This document shows positions 42,879 through 53,262 of a stretch of 64,000 nucleotides of DNA, in pieces. The stretch is from contig OX377202.1 of the NCBI GenBank assembly GCA_947396885.1, forward strand, positions 19,902,001-19,966,000, read 5' to 3'. A model generated the notes under the pieces. The model saw nothing but the letters and a program-made list of their open reading frames with translations. It had not been told where the DNA came from and did no database searches. Position numbers and translations under genes: made by a program. Positions within the stretch are counted from its first letter, which is position 1. Every line of letters begins with the position of its first letter. Source of the stretch: Heligmosomoides polygyrus polygyrus (Eukaryota; Nematoda; Chromadorea; Rhabditida; Heligmosomidae).

Positions 42879-43133
42879 GGGCGCGTATAGCGCAGTCGGA
42901 AGAGGCGCTAGCTGTCGCGTGCACCCGATACCAGGTTCCTGGTTCGGATTTCCCGCCCAGGCCAACCAAGCCTTCCATCCCTCTGGGGTCGGTGAGTTCC
43001 AGACCTATCTGGGAAGGATAGAGCGCTGACTTGTTCACGGCTTCATCGGCTGGCCACCGCAAGTCATTGTATGGCCAAATACGCATTCCCCAAAAGGGAT
43101 TGAGTAACGCCGTCCTTTATCCTTACCCTTTAT
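42879..43133 (+). mobile_element. SINE-1 copy with internal deletion
   Basis: Intact head. The block between AAATACGCATT and CCCCAAAAGGGATTGAG is deleted (~45 bp). Possible duplication AATGATC on both sides (42868, 43137). Confidence 0.85.
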
Positions 43134-43404
43134 CCTAATGATCTCCCTACTCTAAAGGCTAAATTTTGCTTAAATTTTTTTTGAAGCATCAATGCTACAT
43201 TGCATTTTTCTGCCTTTTAAAACGTATGCCTTCATGAAACATATGTCTAGAGAAAGCAGACTAGAACCGAATTTGCTACTGAAGAAAATAGTGAATATTT
43301 CAGTATTTTTTTACTACACATGCAGATACAGACGATATTGTTTTTAGAATCATCGAAGAAATGTTATTAAAATGTGGATCGTTTGAAAAAATGTGGCAGC
43401 CCAC

Positions 43405-44030
43405 TATTTATGCAATTTTCACGTTGAATTGGACCTTTTCACGACAAATTGGACACTCTTTTACACTAGCCTTAGACTTTTGAAATCAGAGCTAAGTCTG
43501 TCAACCCAAAATGAGTTTTACATAAAACTAGAGTCTTCCCAAACAAAGTTTAAAATAAATTGTTGTTCTAGAAAATATTTTGTAAGATTTCTTTAAAGTT
43601 TTAGTACAATTGCCCAATAAGTGTACACGTTGTTTAAAATTTTATAACATTCCTGTTGTCTGAACTGCACTAAAGGTTAAAAGCTTATTTCAAACAGCAT
43701 AAAGTTGGCAATTTTTTAGTGTTGAAATAAGGTATTGCGCCATGACCTTGCCCAAAGCGTCGCGATTTTTTCTTCGATTAATAACAAAGTTTCTTTTTCC
43801 ACGGGGTTTACACCTGTAAATATTATAAGAAAAACAATTGTTAAAAACACACATCGTCAATTACGTAAGCAGCATTTACACATACAATCAATTTAAAATC
43901 GCGACGAGCTTTTCGAGTGCATGGCACGATCTGGCATTTTAAAGCACTGAATGATCGCTCACCCGTTGCGTTTTAGAACGAAATTGAATTCACTATTTTT
44001 TCAAAAAAACATATAGCCAAACAATTCTAC
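43405..44030. mobile_element. foldback family A copy, right end lost
   Basis: The left arm has TTCACGTTGAATTGGACC and GGACACTCTTTTACACTAGC. The shared box TATTGCGCCATGACC is at 43735, with an opposed copy near 43915. The right arm stops near 44030. Confidence 0.7.
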
Positions 44031-44118
44031 CATATATAGAGGAGTAGTGTGTTTCCGTCACAAGTAGAGTGAGGGAAGGTCGTCTTGGTGATAGTCGACA
44101 ATTGATGGCCACCAACTT

Positions 44119-44353
44119 CGGCCCGAAACTTTAGCCCCGGGTATAATCGAGGTCGCTCAACACGAATCTGAAGTTCGTCTTTGAAGTATCGATCGCCATC
44201 AATCGATATTGATCAAATTATTCCGCGGATGAAGTTCACACGGTCCGAAACTTACCGCTGGGGGTAATCGAGATTGCTGAACACGAGTCTGAAGTTTATT
44301 TTTGAAGTATCGATCACCATCAATCGATGTTGATCAAATTATCGATTTTCTGT
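44119..44353. repeat. two-unit tandem repeat of ~117 bp
   Basis: Copies 44119-44236 and 44239-44353 share CCGAAACTT, GGTAATCGAG, ACACGAGTCTGAAGTT, TTTGAAGTATCGATC and CATCAATCGAT, then TTGATCAAATTAT. The unit is rich in ATCGAT. No coding frame is conserved. Confidence 0.75.
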
Positions 44354-44530
44354 GGATGTCGTTTTTTCTATTTCTTTCCAAGTTGCCCCAATTGATGTAG
44401 TTAAGGTGTTCTTCCTAAGGAAACCATGAAATAGGCGGCAGCTACCATTGATGATGAGAAGATATTGCCACGGAGAATCCGTTGAGAAGCCGTCAGTGGG
44501 GCCGAGAGGTTACTTAATAGTATTCATTCG

Positions 44531-44806
44531 GGCGAACGCGTGTAGCGCCGTCGGATGGGGTGCTGGCTCTCGCGTGCACCCGATACCAGGTTCCTGGATC
44601 GGATTTCTCGTCTAGGCCAACCAATCTTTCCATTCCTCCGAGTTGGTATCAGTGTTGTCTGGGAAGGATAGAGTGCTAATCCGTTGGCCGCCGCAAGTCA
44701 TTGTATGGCCAAATACACATTCAGATCGCCTCTACATCCCGTAGAAGTAGAGTGCGTGGAGCATCCCGAAAAGAATTGAGTAACGCCGTCTTTTATACTT
44801 AATCCC
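44531..44806 (+). mobile_element. SINE-1 copy inside foldback A
   Basis: Full-length. The left flank (TTAATAGTATTCATTCGGG) and right flank (CCATTCGAGCAGCTG) join to give the foldback A sequence seen at 46905-46925, so the SINE landed in that element. Confidence 0.85.
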
Positions 44807-45045
44807 CATTATCCATTCGAGCAGCTGATCTAAAAATTTCAAAAAAATCATACTAAAATCTTTCATGAACAAAAAATTATTCTAACCTTTTTGGCGAGTC
44901 TCTAGTTTAATGCAGGAAAACCTCGTTTCGATTTGAACGAGTTCGCTGTGACCTCAGAAGTCTTAGGCTAGCTTAGAATAGGGCGAGGTTTGTCGTGAAA
45001 AGTGGCCAGTTTGATTGTCGAGTTCGACGTGAAAATGGTACATAT
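44807..45045. mobile_element. foldback family A, right arm
   Basis: AAAATTATTCTAACCTTTTT, GGCGAGTCTCTAGTTTAATG, GAAGTCTTAGGCTAGCTTAG and TTCGACGTGAAAATGGTACA in family order. The left arm is lost upstream of the SINE. Confidence 0.75.
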
Positions 45046-45870
45046 GCCTAGAAAAAATAATAGGCATCTGGGTAACTCATTTCCTTTTACGGACGGGCTA
45101 ATCGTGCTGCTTCCATTTGAACTTACTTTAGAAACTTCAGTAAGAACTTCTAGAGGGATGCGATAAGATATCAAGATAACGACGAGATGGAGAGAAGCGC
45201 CGACAGACTGTGTGAGCGAAGACAGAGAGGCAATGAGCGGATGTGAATGTCTGGTATGCTGTGCTGTTAGAGATACATCTCCACGGAGAATGGTGGCCGC
45301 GATACTTGAGAAAGCGACATCGGAAGGCAGATGTCGCCTGGTCGGACACCTCTAGCATTCGACCGACCTCTCTAAGCTTGTTTGGTCGGGCAGTTACGAG
45401 TAAGAACCGGCGGCGAGGATCCTCTTACTGCATGAGCGACGGAGAGACGGTTCCTGATCGGTTGGCAATGACTTTTGGCACAATAACAGCATGCTGCCAG
45501 TTGTCGGACTTGTCGAACGATAGAAAATATTTTCCTTTTGCGGACAGACGTTTCTGCAACCCAAAGATGTTGGCTGGGGTAGACGTGGTCGGAACCGAGC
45601 CTAGACTGAGAAATGGGTACCGCCGGTAAACAAGCGACTTACAGGTATTGTTTCCGTCGCGGTACGTTGTAATGTAAGAATTGCATCCCTTGTTTGGGCA
45701 ATCGACCTCTAGTTGGAAATTCTACAAACAGAAGCAACAAACAGGCGCATCACGCAAATCTTTGCGAACGCAGGACGTCTTCGAGTCTGTGCATCAAACC
45801 ATTGCGTTAAGGAACCTCCTCCACCTCTACCCTCTACTCGTTTATTTTGATTGAATTGATTGAATCTTTA
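45046..45870. other. unassigned region with 128-aa ORF
   Basis: The plus ORF 45243-45629 is the longest unexplained frame in this part (for example CCQLSDLSNDRKYFPFADRR and FCNPKMLAGVDVVGTEP). No domain is recognised and the minus strand is also open in places. Confidence 0.2.
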
Positions 45871-45879
45871 ATTGATTTT

Positions 45880-46015
45880 TTTGACTGAATTGAAGCTTCT
45901 GATCAGGAATGTGCGGAAATTTTTTCGAGAAAACACGGAATACCGAACGGAAGAGCTAAAAATGAGCGGAAACCGAAGCACGAAACACGGAACGGGAATA
46001 ACTCAAAACTCATTG
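45880..46015. repeat. degenerate CACGGAA simple repeat
   Basis: CGGAA-containing words recur about eight times (GCGGAAA, CACGGAA, ACGGAAG, GCGGAAACCG, CACGGAACGG). Confidence 0.5.
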
Positions 46016-46034
46016 CTTCGTTCAATTTTTAGCA

Positions 46035-47106
46035 GATATATACCATTATCACATCGAATTGTACACTTTTCAAATCAAATTGGACACTCTTCTGAGCTAG
46101 CTTGAGACTGTTGAAATGAAAACGAACTCATCAAATCAAAATAACCTTCTTCTTCATTAGGTTCAATACTCTCCAAAAAAGTTTAGAATGATTTTTTGTA
46201 CAAGGAAATTTTAGTATGACTCTTTGAAGTTTTAATTCACCTGCCCAATAAGTGAACACTTTCAAATCAGTTTTGAATTGTTTCTATCAAGACCATCAGC
46301 CTAACTGGTTCCATGCTGATATCAGCGGTCAGCTCATCTCGGATACGGATGAGCGTTGATCGGTCCCACGAGATGTGCATGATGCGTTCGATCAAACGGC
46401 GCCGGTGGTGTAAAGGCGTAGAACATTCCCGCCCGTTCAGAGGTAGGTGCGGGTTCGAGTCCCGCCTGGCGCTAGAAGTTTTGATCGCAACAAAACACCG
46501 TAGTGAACACTTTGTTTGAAATTTTATAAAATTCTCATGTTTTGTGGAAAAGTCATGATTTATAACTTGTTTTGAAGAGCAGGAGGGCTAAAAAACGTTG
46601 GTAAAACAAAAGATTGCGCCATGCACTCGTCCGACTATTTTATACGACTGACAGAAAAATTGATGATTGTATGGAGTGTCACACCTGTAAACGATACAAC
46701 AAAAGCGATTGTAAAGAATACACATATTCTCACTTTGATGCTTCATGTAAGCAACATTTACACTATCCGTCAAATAAAAATCGCAAAAAGCTTTTCGAGT
46801 GCATGGTGCAATCTGGTTTTTAATGCACTAAATGATAACTGCCTTGTTGCGCCTCAAAACAACATAGTTTAATTTATTGCTTTTAAAATAAAAATTCAAT
46901 CAAATTAATACACTCATTCGGGCAGCTGCACAATGAAAATTCAAAAAGGTTACACCAAATTTTTCTTGAAAAAAATCTAACCATCTTAGTAATTTTGTAG
47001 TTTAACCTATAAGAAGCTTATTTTGATTTGGAAGGCGTTCAGTTTGACTTCAGAATTCTTAAGCTAGTTTAAAAGAGTGTCTAATTCGACCTGAAAACGG
47101 TATATA
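46035..47106. mobile_element. foldback family A, full copy with tRNA-like insert
   Basis: The ends are ATATATACCATTATCACATC and ACCTGAAAACGGTATATA. The arms match 28492-29189, but the centre is longer and includes the opposed GTAAAGAATACACATATTCT and GTAAGCAACATTTACACT blocks. The tRNA-like element 46263-46501 interrupts the left arm. Confidence 0.82.
46263..46501 (+). mobile_element. tRNA-like retroposon with 12-bp target-site duplication
   Basis: Flanks AGTGAACACTTT at 46251-46262 and 46502-46513 are identical. The leader and tRNA-like unit (about 46399-46473) match 39804-40089. GTTCGATCAAA before the unit and TTTTGATCGCAAC after it form an extended outer stem. Confidence 0.88.
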
Positions 47107-47997
47107 TCCCTAACGGCGGTATTAACTAATGGTAAGTTACCGTTAACGAATTCAGGAAGCGGACAAGGCAGCATGCGACCATTTCCCAGCAACATATAAC
47201 AATAAAACATACCTTTCTGTAAGTAGGAAGAAAGTATTTTAAACGCAATGAATCCAGCTGACGAGTAAGCTAAAGATTTCGCTACTCATAACACTTAGCC
47301 GGTCTCATTGAATGTACCGAACCTATCCTAAATGAGAGGGGTAGCGCCAAGGTTACAGTTGCGTTCGTCATTCCACGACGCGACACACTCTCTGGGGTAT
47401 GAGCACCTCAGTATCACTTCAGAATAGCTAGTTTCGGGACAAACTCGAAGGAGGGGGTTGAGAGGCAAGACACATCACGTCCTTCTCCGACTAGTATAGC
47501 TCCAACGCTTCTTATGCAGAGAATTGTTAGCAACCTAATAGTGCTTACAGAACTATGATCTAGAATCCCAAGCTAGAGCTAAGATTATTAGGGAAAAAGA
47601 TTAGCATGCTCACGGGTAAGCAATCCGATTCTTTATTCAAACACTCATGAAATCTTCTGTAGCCTTATACGATTCTGTATTACATCGCTTCAAGAAAAGA
47701 AAAAAATCCGATTTGGCTATCACACTGTTTCGTCACCAGGATGCCAGACAGCTTTGAAGGCAACACAATCACAAAAAAGGTAACTTAATTAAACACTCAA
47801 GCGTCCCAGAAAGCTGGTAGCAAAATACCAAATGGCCGTCAATTTAGGAAAAATGCGGCTCAATGCGCCATCAAACAGCTGGTGCAAAACTATTGTCCAA
47901 AAGGAACACGGTGCTTGATAGTCCAACGAGGAACACAGGAAGTTGTAAATACTGGAGCTATGTAGAAGTGACAAGAATGCCATGAAGTAAAGGGTTA
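47107..47997. other. no recognised gene
   Basis: Short ORFs only; no repeat match was found by eye. Confidence 0.3.
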
Positions 47998-48040
47998 AGG
48001 ATAAAGGACAGCGTTAGTCAATCCCGTATCGAATGCGCAA
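47998..48040 (-). mobile_element. SINE-1 tail fragment
   Basis: Only the complement of AAGGATAAAGGACAGCGTTA and TCAATCCCG remains. Confidence 0.6.
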
Positions 48041-48055
48041 ATGATTTTATTATAT

Positions 48056-49146
48056 TAGGTTGTCCGGAAAGTTTTTAGACTAATGTCGGAGAACATTGCA
48101 TAAGTAATAACTTTACTAACAACCGCCATCATTCAACAAAATATTCACTATTATGATCTATCACATACAGCCATCTTTTCGGTAGAGAGCGAATACCACG
48201 AAAGACGAACTCCGGAGACTTGGACAGCAAAAGTTTTTGATACCACCTTTGACTTCCTCCTGATTTGCGAACTTTTTTCCAGCTAAGAAAGCCTGCAGCG
48301 ACCGGAAAACGTGGTAGTCACTGGGTGCAAGACCAGATGAATACAACGGATGGGGTACCAGTTCAATCCCAAGTTACTCCAATTTCTTCTGCGTATTCTT
48401 TGCTGTGTGAGGTCTGGCGTTACCCATGAGAAGAAGAATTTTTCCTCTTCTGGGATTGCGATTAGGTAGGATTTCGCTCATTTTCTCCAGCTGAGCGCAG
48501 AACACGTTTGAGTCTACCATGGAACCAGTATGAATCAATTCCCAGAATACTGGGCCATTGATGTCCCACCAGAAGGAAAGCAACTTTTTGTCGTGATCAG
48601 GACGTTTCAGCTGTGGTTGAGGCAACTCATCGAAGTCCACCCAGTGCTTGCGACGCACCAAATTGTCGTAGACGCAATACTTTTCATCCATCGTGACGAT
48701 CGAGTCGATCCAAGCAAATATGCGACGACGATTGAGGAGAGAAGTGCAGGTATCAACACACTTCCGTTTGTCCTGAAGCATCAAAGCATGTGGTACGATT
48801 CGAGGCAACTTCGCGACTTTGTCAGATAACCGAAGAACATCGTGTACTGTGTAGTTAGGATATTTGTAAGGTCTGAAAGTTCGCGTACAGAAAGATCAGG
48901 TCGAGCACCGCAGGTGGCGAGTACGAGCTGTCTGTTCTGCGTATGTGGTCGACCTGGACGTCGGGAATCCTCGAGTGATTTGTCACCGTTGTCCAACCTG
49001 CAGTACCAATTGAAGTACGTCGCCCGAGAGCGGGTTTGCTCTTTCATTGTCTCCTGTAGGAAGCGATGGGTCTCGTTCGCGGATCGGCCGAGCGGTACTG
49101 AAGGAGAGCTGGTCTGTAGAGTATCTTCTTGTCGTCCATTGTAATA
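48056..49146 (-). pseudogene. mariner transposase, nearly complete, 5' end cut
   Basis: The TIR GGTTGTCCGGAAAGTTTTTA follows TA at 48057-48058. Minus frames, N to C: HTH (RFLQETMKEQTRSRATYFNW then GDKSLEDSRRPGRPHT) and a linker. The catalytic core follows: WIDSIVTMDEKYCVYDN (first Asp), KILLLMGNARPHTAKNTQKK (second position, where the usual Asp of DNARPH reads Gly) and SGLAPSDYHVFRSLQAFLAG (third Asp). Two frame breaks (48790, 48360). The left end of the gene is cut at the SINE junction, where no opposite TIR is found. Confidence 0.88.
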
Positions 49147-49149
49147 CAA

Positions 49150-49353
49150 ATACTTTTACGGGATGTCGCGAAACGAGTTAAACGCGAGGCCTTCACGATG
49201 GGGTGGCCAACCAGGTGGTGCTTTACACTCACCAGACACTTCTGGAACCAATTCTCCGACGCCCGATGGAAGGGTTGGCTTACCTGGCAGGGAAATCCGA
49301 ACCAAGACACGCGACAACTGGCACCTCTTGCGAATGCGCTAAACGCGCTAGAA
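49150..49353 (-). mobile_element. SINE-1 copy, diverged, tail missing
   Basis: Starts ACGGGATGTCGCG next to the mariner and ends TGCGCTAAACGCGCT. Many substitutions and a shortened head. Confidence 0.75.
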
Positions 49354-49599
49354 AGTAACCGGAACAATTCGTGTGTTGACAGCCGCGACACAGTGTGGAC
49401 AATTCAGTGAGAAATCGAGAGTAACGGCAGTACGGCCTTGGCGTGGAGCACTCGCTTCCCAGCAAGCCCTTTATCATTGTGTACCTAGAAGAGGTATTCA
49501 AAGCACATCCTTGACAGCTCGTGAATTCTAAAGTGCATCACTTCATTTTGTGACATTCTTGACAGTGCTAGACCATTTCAGCTAACTAACAAGATGGAA

Positions 49600-49893
49600 G
49601 ATGAAGGGGAATGACGGCGTTAATCAAGCCCTTTTGGATTGCGGCACGTATCCTACTTCTACGGGATATCGTGTGGGCGATCTCTGAATGCGTATTCGGC
49701 CATACAATAACTTGCGGTGGCCAGCCAATGAAGAGATCAGCACTCTACCCTTCCCAGACAAGTCCAATATAAATTCACCTGCCTCAGAGGAAATTCTTTG
49801 CCAGCCTCGGCGGAGAACCCGATCCAAGAACCTGGAATCTGGCGCATGCTACAGCAGGCACCTACTCCGACGGCGCTACCACGCACCTCTAGT
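49600..49893 (-). mobile_element. SINE-1 full-length copy
   Basis: From the complement of GATGAAGGGGAATGACGGCG to ACTCCGACGGCGCTACCACG. Weak flanking match TAAGATG/CAAGATG. Confidence 0.82.
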
Positions 49894-49974
49894 AAGATGA
49901 CATGCGTTAGTTTCTTTCTTCATTGTGTACTGTATTTAGTACAGAAGATGTTATTAGAATGTTTGCTGTAGATA

Positions 49975-50050
49975 AAGATTCGAGAGGCGGGACGCGAACC
50001 AGCACACGCTGCTTTCCGAGGTACAGCGACTTCGACTTCAGTTTCGATCA
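49975..50050 (-). repeat. possible tRNA-like fragment
   Basis: The minus strand has GCTGGTTCGCGTCCCGCCTC, B-box-like, and resembles the 3' half of the tRNA-like retroposon. No A box was found. Confidence 0.3.
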
Positions 50051-50334
50051 CACCCAGCATTCACGATTGGAATGGCTTATAGGAAGCCTCATCCGCGATG
50101 CGACGATATTTTCAGTGATGACGTGGGGTGACACTTTGTTGGAAAAGGCTAATACTTTCTTAAATCGCCACTCCGCTTAACTGAAGCACTGGAAAACCTC
50201 CTGAATATCATACTTACGTATTCACCAGAGTTCTATTCTTCATTTGCAGAACTGGAAAAAGGTAGAGGCTAACTTCCCTATGAGATTTTTTGCTCGCCCG
50301 ATGGGCAGGTAATTTTTATTGAAAAATTTCTTTT

Positions 50335-50904
50335 AGGACGGAAATAATACATGACGGCGGTCTGATGGTTGACGTGAACTCACGCGTGAGTGCAGCTTGG
50401 TCCAAGTGGCGTTCGCTGACTGGTGTGCTCTGCGATAGGAAGATACCAGAGCACCTGAAGTCAAAGATCTACAGAGCAGTCGTGCGGCCGGTAGCAATGT
50501 ACGGCGTTGAGTGTTGGCCTGCGACTAAGGAAGTTGAAACGCGCCACAGCGTCATGGAGACGAAGATGCTGCGCTGGACGGTTGGAGTCACCCGCATGGA
50601 CCGCATCAGAAATGATGCTATTCGGCAGAAGTTCGGTGTCGTGCCGATAGCGGACAAGATGCTCGAAGCTCACTTGCGATGGTACGGCTACGTTCTGTGT
50701 GGGAAAGGAGACAGCGTCCGCAAGATAGGCCTTGAGTTGGAAGTGTCAGGAAAGCGGCCTAGAGGACGCCCGAAGCAGCGTTGGTCGGATACGTTACATA
50801 TGAACATGAAAGTAACTGGCGTCCACCCTGATCAAGCGCATGACCGGGAAAGGTGGCGTCATGACACCAGAAAAGCGGACCCCGCGACGATGCGGGACAA
50901 ACGC
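50335..50904 (+). pseudogene. RTE-type RT C-terminus, open frame
   Basis: 5'-truncated. One frame of 180 codons from 50365 stays open: VNSRVSAAWSKWRSLTGVLC, DRKIPEHLKSKIYRAVVRPV, LRWYGYVLCGKGDSVRKIGL and GKRPRGRPKQRWSDTL. This is the RTE thumb and tail, with no palm. It ends at the GAA repeat. The absence of stops suggests it is the youngest RTE copy here. Confidence 0.88.
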
Positions 50905-50942
50905 TGAAGAAGAAGAAGAAGAAGAAGAAGAAGAAGAAGGAA
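50905..50942. repeat. (GAA)n tract
   Basis: About eleven GAA units directly after the RTE stop codon; all three RTE copies here end in GAA-rich sequence. Confidence 0.9.
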
Positions 50943-51378
50943 GGAAATAATCCAAGAAACTATGTATATCAACAATTGATTGATCCATGTATAGTGTAGG
51001 AACAGAAAAAAAATTATTCCAGGAAAATTGTTACGCTTTCGTCTAACATCGTTTAAAGTTGTCCGATGCAGCCAATTGTCCGACAGTGTCACGAAGGGGT
51101 TAAATACGCTGTAAGACCCTACATACAGAGTATTAGAGCTTTATTTACGATAATGATAAGCAGATATGCGTCATAACAAAAGTAATCGCCATCCGGCTGA
51201 GTTAATATAAGTTATAGCTACAAGAACTATATTTTAAACAGCTTTTGATATCAAGCTCACTAAGCTCCTCAAGCAATAACTGCAACAGAAATACAAAATA
51301 TCCGGAGTAGAGTTTAGAAAACCGTCGTTGAGCCCTGCTAGACCATTTGTATTCATCCGTCGTCATCGTCGTCGATGT

Positions 51379-51501
51379 CTATTGTGTCTTGAAGATCTCG
51401 TCCGCAGTGCAAATGTGGATGTATTTCTGCTCGATCGAGTGTGTGCCGATATTATTCGTCGCCACAACCTTGTACACCCCCTGATCGTCTTGCGTCGGGT
51501 C
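51379..51501 (-). CDS. Ig I-set muscle-type protein, last exon
   Basis: The acceptor CGTCGTTTCAG precedes 41 codons: DPTQDDQGVYKVVATNNIGT then HSIEQKYIHICTADEIFKTQ and TAG. 'DDQGVYKVVATN' is the F-strand signature of I-set Ig domains, with the usual Cys replaced by Val in the 'Y-x-V' form found in muscle Ig proteins. Phase 0 joins it to the exon ending at 53172. After the stop the sequence is GAC-rich, and no polyadenylation signal was pinned down. The domain style suggests a DIM-1 or other body-wall muscle Ig protein; that identity is inference. Confidence 0.85.
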   Translation of the reverse strand, partial: DPTQDDQGVYKVVATNNIGTHSIEQKYIHICTADEIFKTQ

Positions 51502-51880
51502 CTGAAACGACGGAAATGGATGGGAGTTTTAGAGCTTGAGAGAATGCAGTTTGGAATGGCTGCAGCTATTAACGCTTATACCACGTCGAACCAAAAGATT
51601 CTATTATTTTCGACTTCTGACTTCAAAGAAATATACCTTCGCGCACTGTTTACCATTTTATCCTAACTAAAAACTATTATAATACGTACATATATCACTG
51701 CCGAAGAAATCGGCTAGTAAGAATTTTGTAGTTTGGAATATTTGAGCAGTTGTAGCTCATGAGTTATCGAAATACATTTTTGAAAAACTTTTACGCATAA
51801 TGAGATTTCCATACCGAAAGCATTCCAAAAACCGAAAAGCAATGCGAAAGCGGCGTGTTTGCAGATTGCAGCAAAATAAA

Positions 51881-52168
51881 ATAGGATAAAGAATAAAAGC
51901 GCGGCGTTTTTCAATGTCTTTTTGGGATGCGCAACGCATTCTACTTCTACAGGATGCCGTGAAGGCGACTTGAATATTTGGCCATACAATGACTTGCGAC
52001 GGCCAGCCGATGAACAAATCGGTGCTTTATCTTTCCCAGAAAAAATCTCGTACCTCTCACCAACCCCGTAGGCGTGGAAGGCTTGGCTGGTCTGGGAAAT
52101 CCAAACTAAAAGCCTGTAGTCGGGTGCTCGCGACAGCCGGCACCTCCTCCAACTGCGCTACGTGCACC
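51881..52168 (-). mobile_element. SINE-1 full-length copy with duplication, in Ig-gene intron
   Basis: Flanks CAGCAAAATAAA (51869-51880) and CAGCAAAATGAA (52169-52180). It lies in the 1.67-kb last intron of the Ig gene, in the same orientation. Confidence 0.88.
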
Positions 52169-52245
52169 CAGCAAAATGAACTATAGCTTCAAAATCAATT
52201 TCTTAGAAGTTCCCAACTTTTCTCTTCTTGAAACCTCGGTATGGT

Positions 52246-52474
52246 GAGTTAGTTTGTTGTCAGTATGCTGAGCCAGGCGAGGTTTTTAGGTGGATTATTA
52301 TTATTGCGGCCTGACGAATCGCCTCTACTGGTCTTCTAGCGTGGGCGAATACCAGCCCCTACGGTGGATCCTATGCGCCTCTGAAGACGACGGAAAGTCG
52401 AAACGTCAGGCCGCAATAATAAAGATCCACCTAAAAACCTCGCCTGGCTCAGCATACTGACAACAAACTAACTC
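52246..52474. repeat. inverted pair of PLE tails in Ig-gene intron
   Basis: 52246-52315 and 52404-52474 are near-perfect complements (GAGTTAGTTTGTTGTCAGTA against TACTGACAACAAACTAACTC; GAGGTTTTTAGGTGGAT against ATCCACCTAAAAACCTC). The spacer holds the ribozyme 5' half. The left arm's homology stops at CCTGACG, that is, within 4 nt of the predicted cleavage point of the right arm. Confidence 0.88.
52377..52411 (+). ncRNA. small hammerhead-like motif, PLE tail
   Basis: Stem I GCCU with AGGC, CUGAAGA (52381-52387), stem II GAC-GGAAA-GUC, GAAA (52400-52403), CGUC (52404-52407). One extra C before stem II. Confidence 0.68.
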
Positions 52475-52833
52475 GATTTCTTAGAGTTTTTGTAAGGATG
52501 GGTTTAATGACGTGCTATGTAGAGTAGCCGGTCTGGTCAATAGGATTTCACTATTTACCAGAACGCGGCTTATTTTCAGCAAATTTGACCGTATTGCTTA
52601 TATATTCATCATTAAGTCCTACATACCTCAGTCATATTCATTCTAACCTGGGGTAGGTGTGTCTCGTACCCCTGCTTACCCTGTGCGGCTTCTTTTTGGT
52701 CGTTCAGTGGACTGGTGGTGAGGTACGATACTCGGATTCTCTCCTTTGTTTAGGCTTCCAAAAATTTGACATTGAATTGTGAAAGGTTGAAAAATGTTTG
52801 GTGGGATAACTCCTAATTGACTTGACCCTTTCA

Positions 52834-52868
52834 GGCTCTGAAGAAAGCGATCCAGCCAAAACGTTAGC
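52834..52868 (+). ncRNA. decayed hammerhead-like motif
   Basis: GGCU, CUGAAGA and CGUUAGC are kept, but GAAA reads AAAA and stem II does not pair, so it is presumably inactive. Downstream ACCAATAAAGTCAC resembles the other PLE tails. Confidence 0.45.
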
Positions 52869-53171
52869 AACCAATAAAGTCACAACAACCTCATGACGAG
52901 CTTAGCAACTCTACAGACAGAATTCATTACCGTTGAAATCACATAATTTACTTTTAGGATTCCATTGATAGCAATGCCAGTAATAGACCATCAAATGCTA
53001 AAAACGATCCTTTCAAGTTCAGGGTGCATACGGTAGCTGTCGCCTGCTTTGAATGCATTACAGACGCCTACAAAAGATAAGGGGTAATTAGATAGAGAGG
53101 CAAAGATAGACCTAAAAAAATAGTTCAGCCCCTTTCGCCCTTTGAAAGAAGACTGGCTCCTGACCGCTCAC

Positions 53172-53262
53172 CTTGATTATGAGAGTAACCATCCATTTTC
53201 CAACGCTTTTCTTGATTTTCTGCACATATCGTGGGCCTGACAACTCCTTGTCCTTGAAGAAC
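53172..53262 (-). CDS. Ig I-set muscle-type protein, middle exon
   Basis: Acceptor CATCTATTTAAG and donor GTGAGC. The first base completes TG|G (Trp), and 30 codons follow: FFKDKELSGPRYVQKIKKSV then GKWMVTLIIK. This supplies the invariant Ig Trp and the C'-E strands ('FFKDKEL-x-G-x-RY'). The intron to the next exon is 258 bp, the one after it 1.67 kb. Confidence 0.9.

Noticed and set aside
46399..46473. Functional tRNA gene
   Set aside because: Same reason; the anticodon region differs again (CCCGCCCGTTCAG) and does not fold.
50859..51092. Leu-rich minus ORFs (50794-51092)
   Set aside because: Generated by the antisense of the GAA repeat (Leu or Ser runs).
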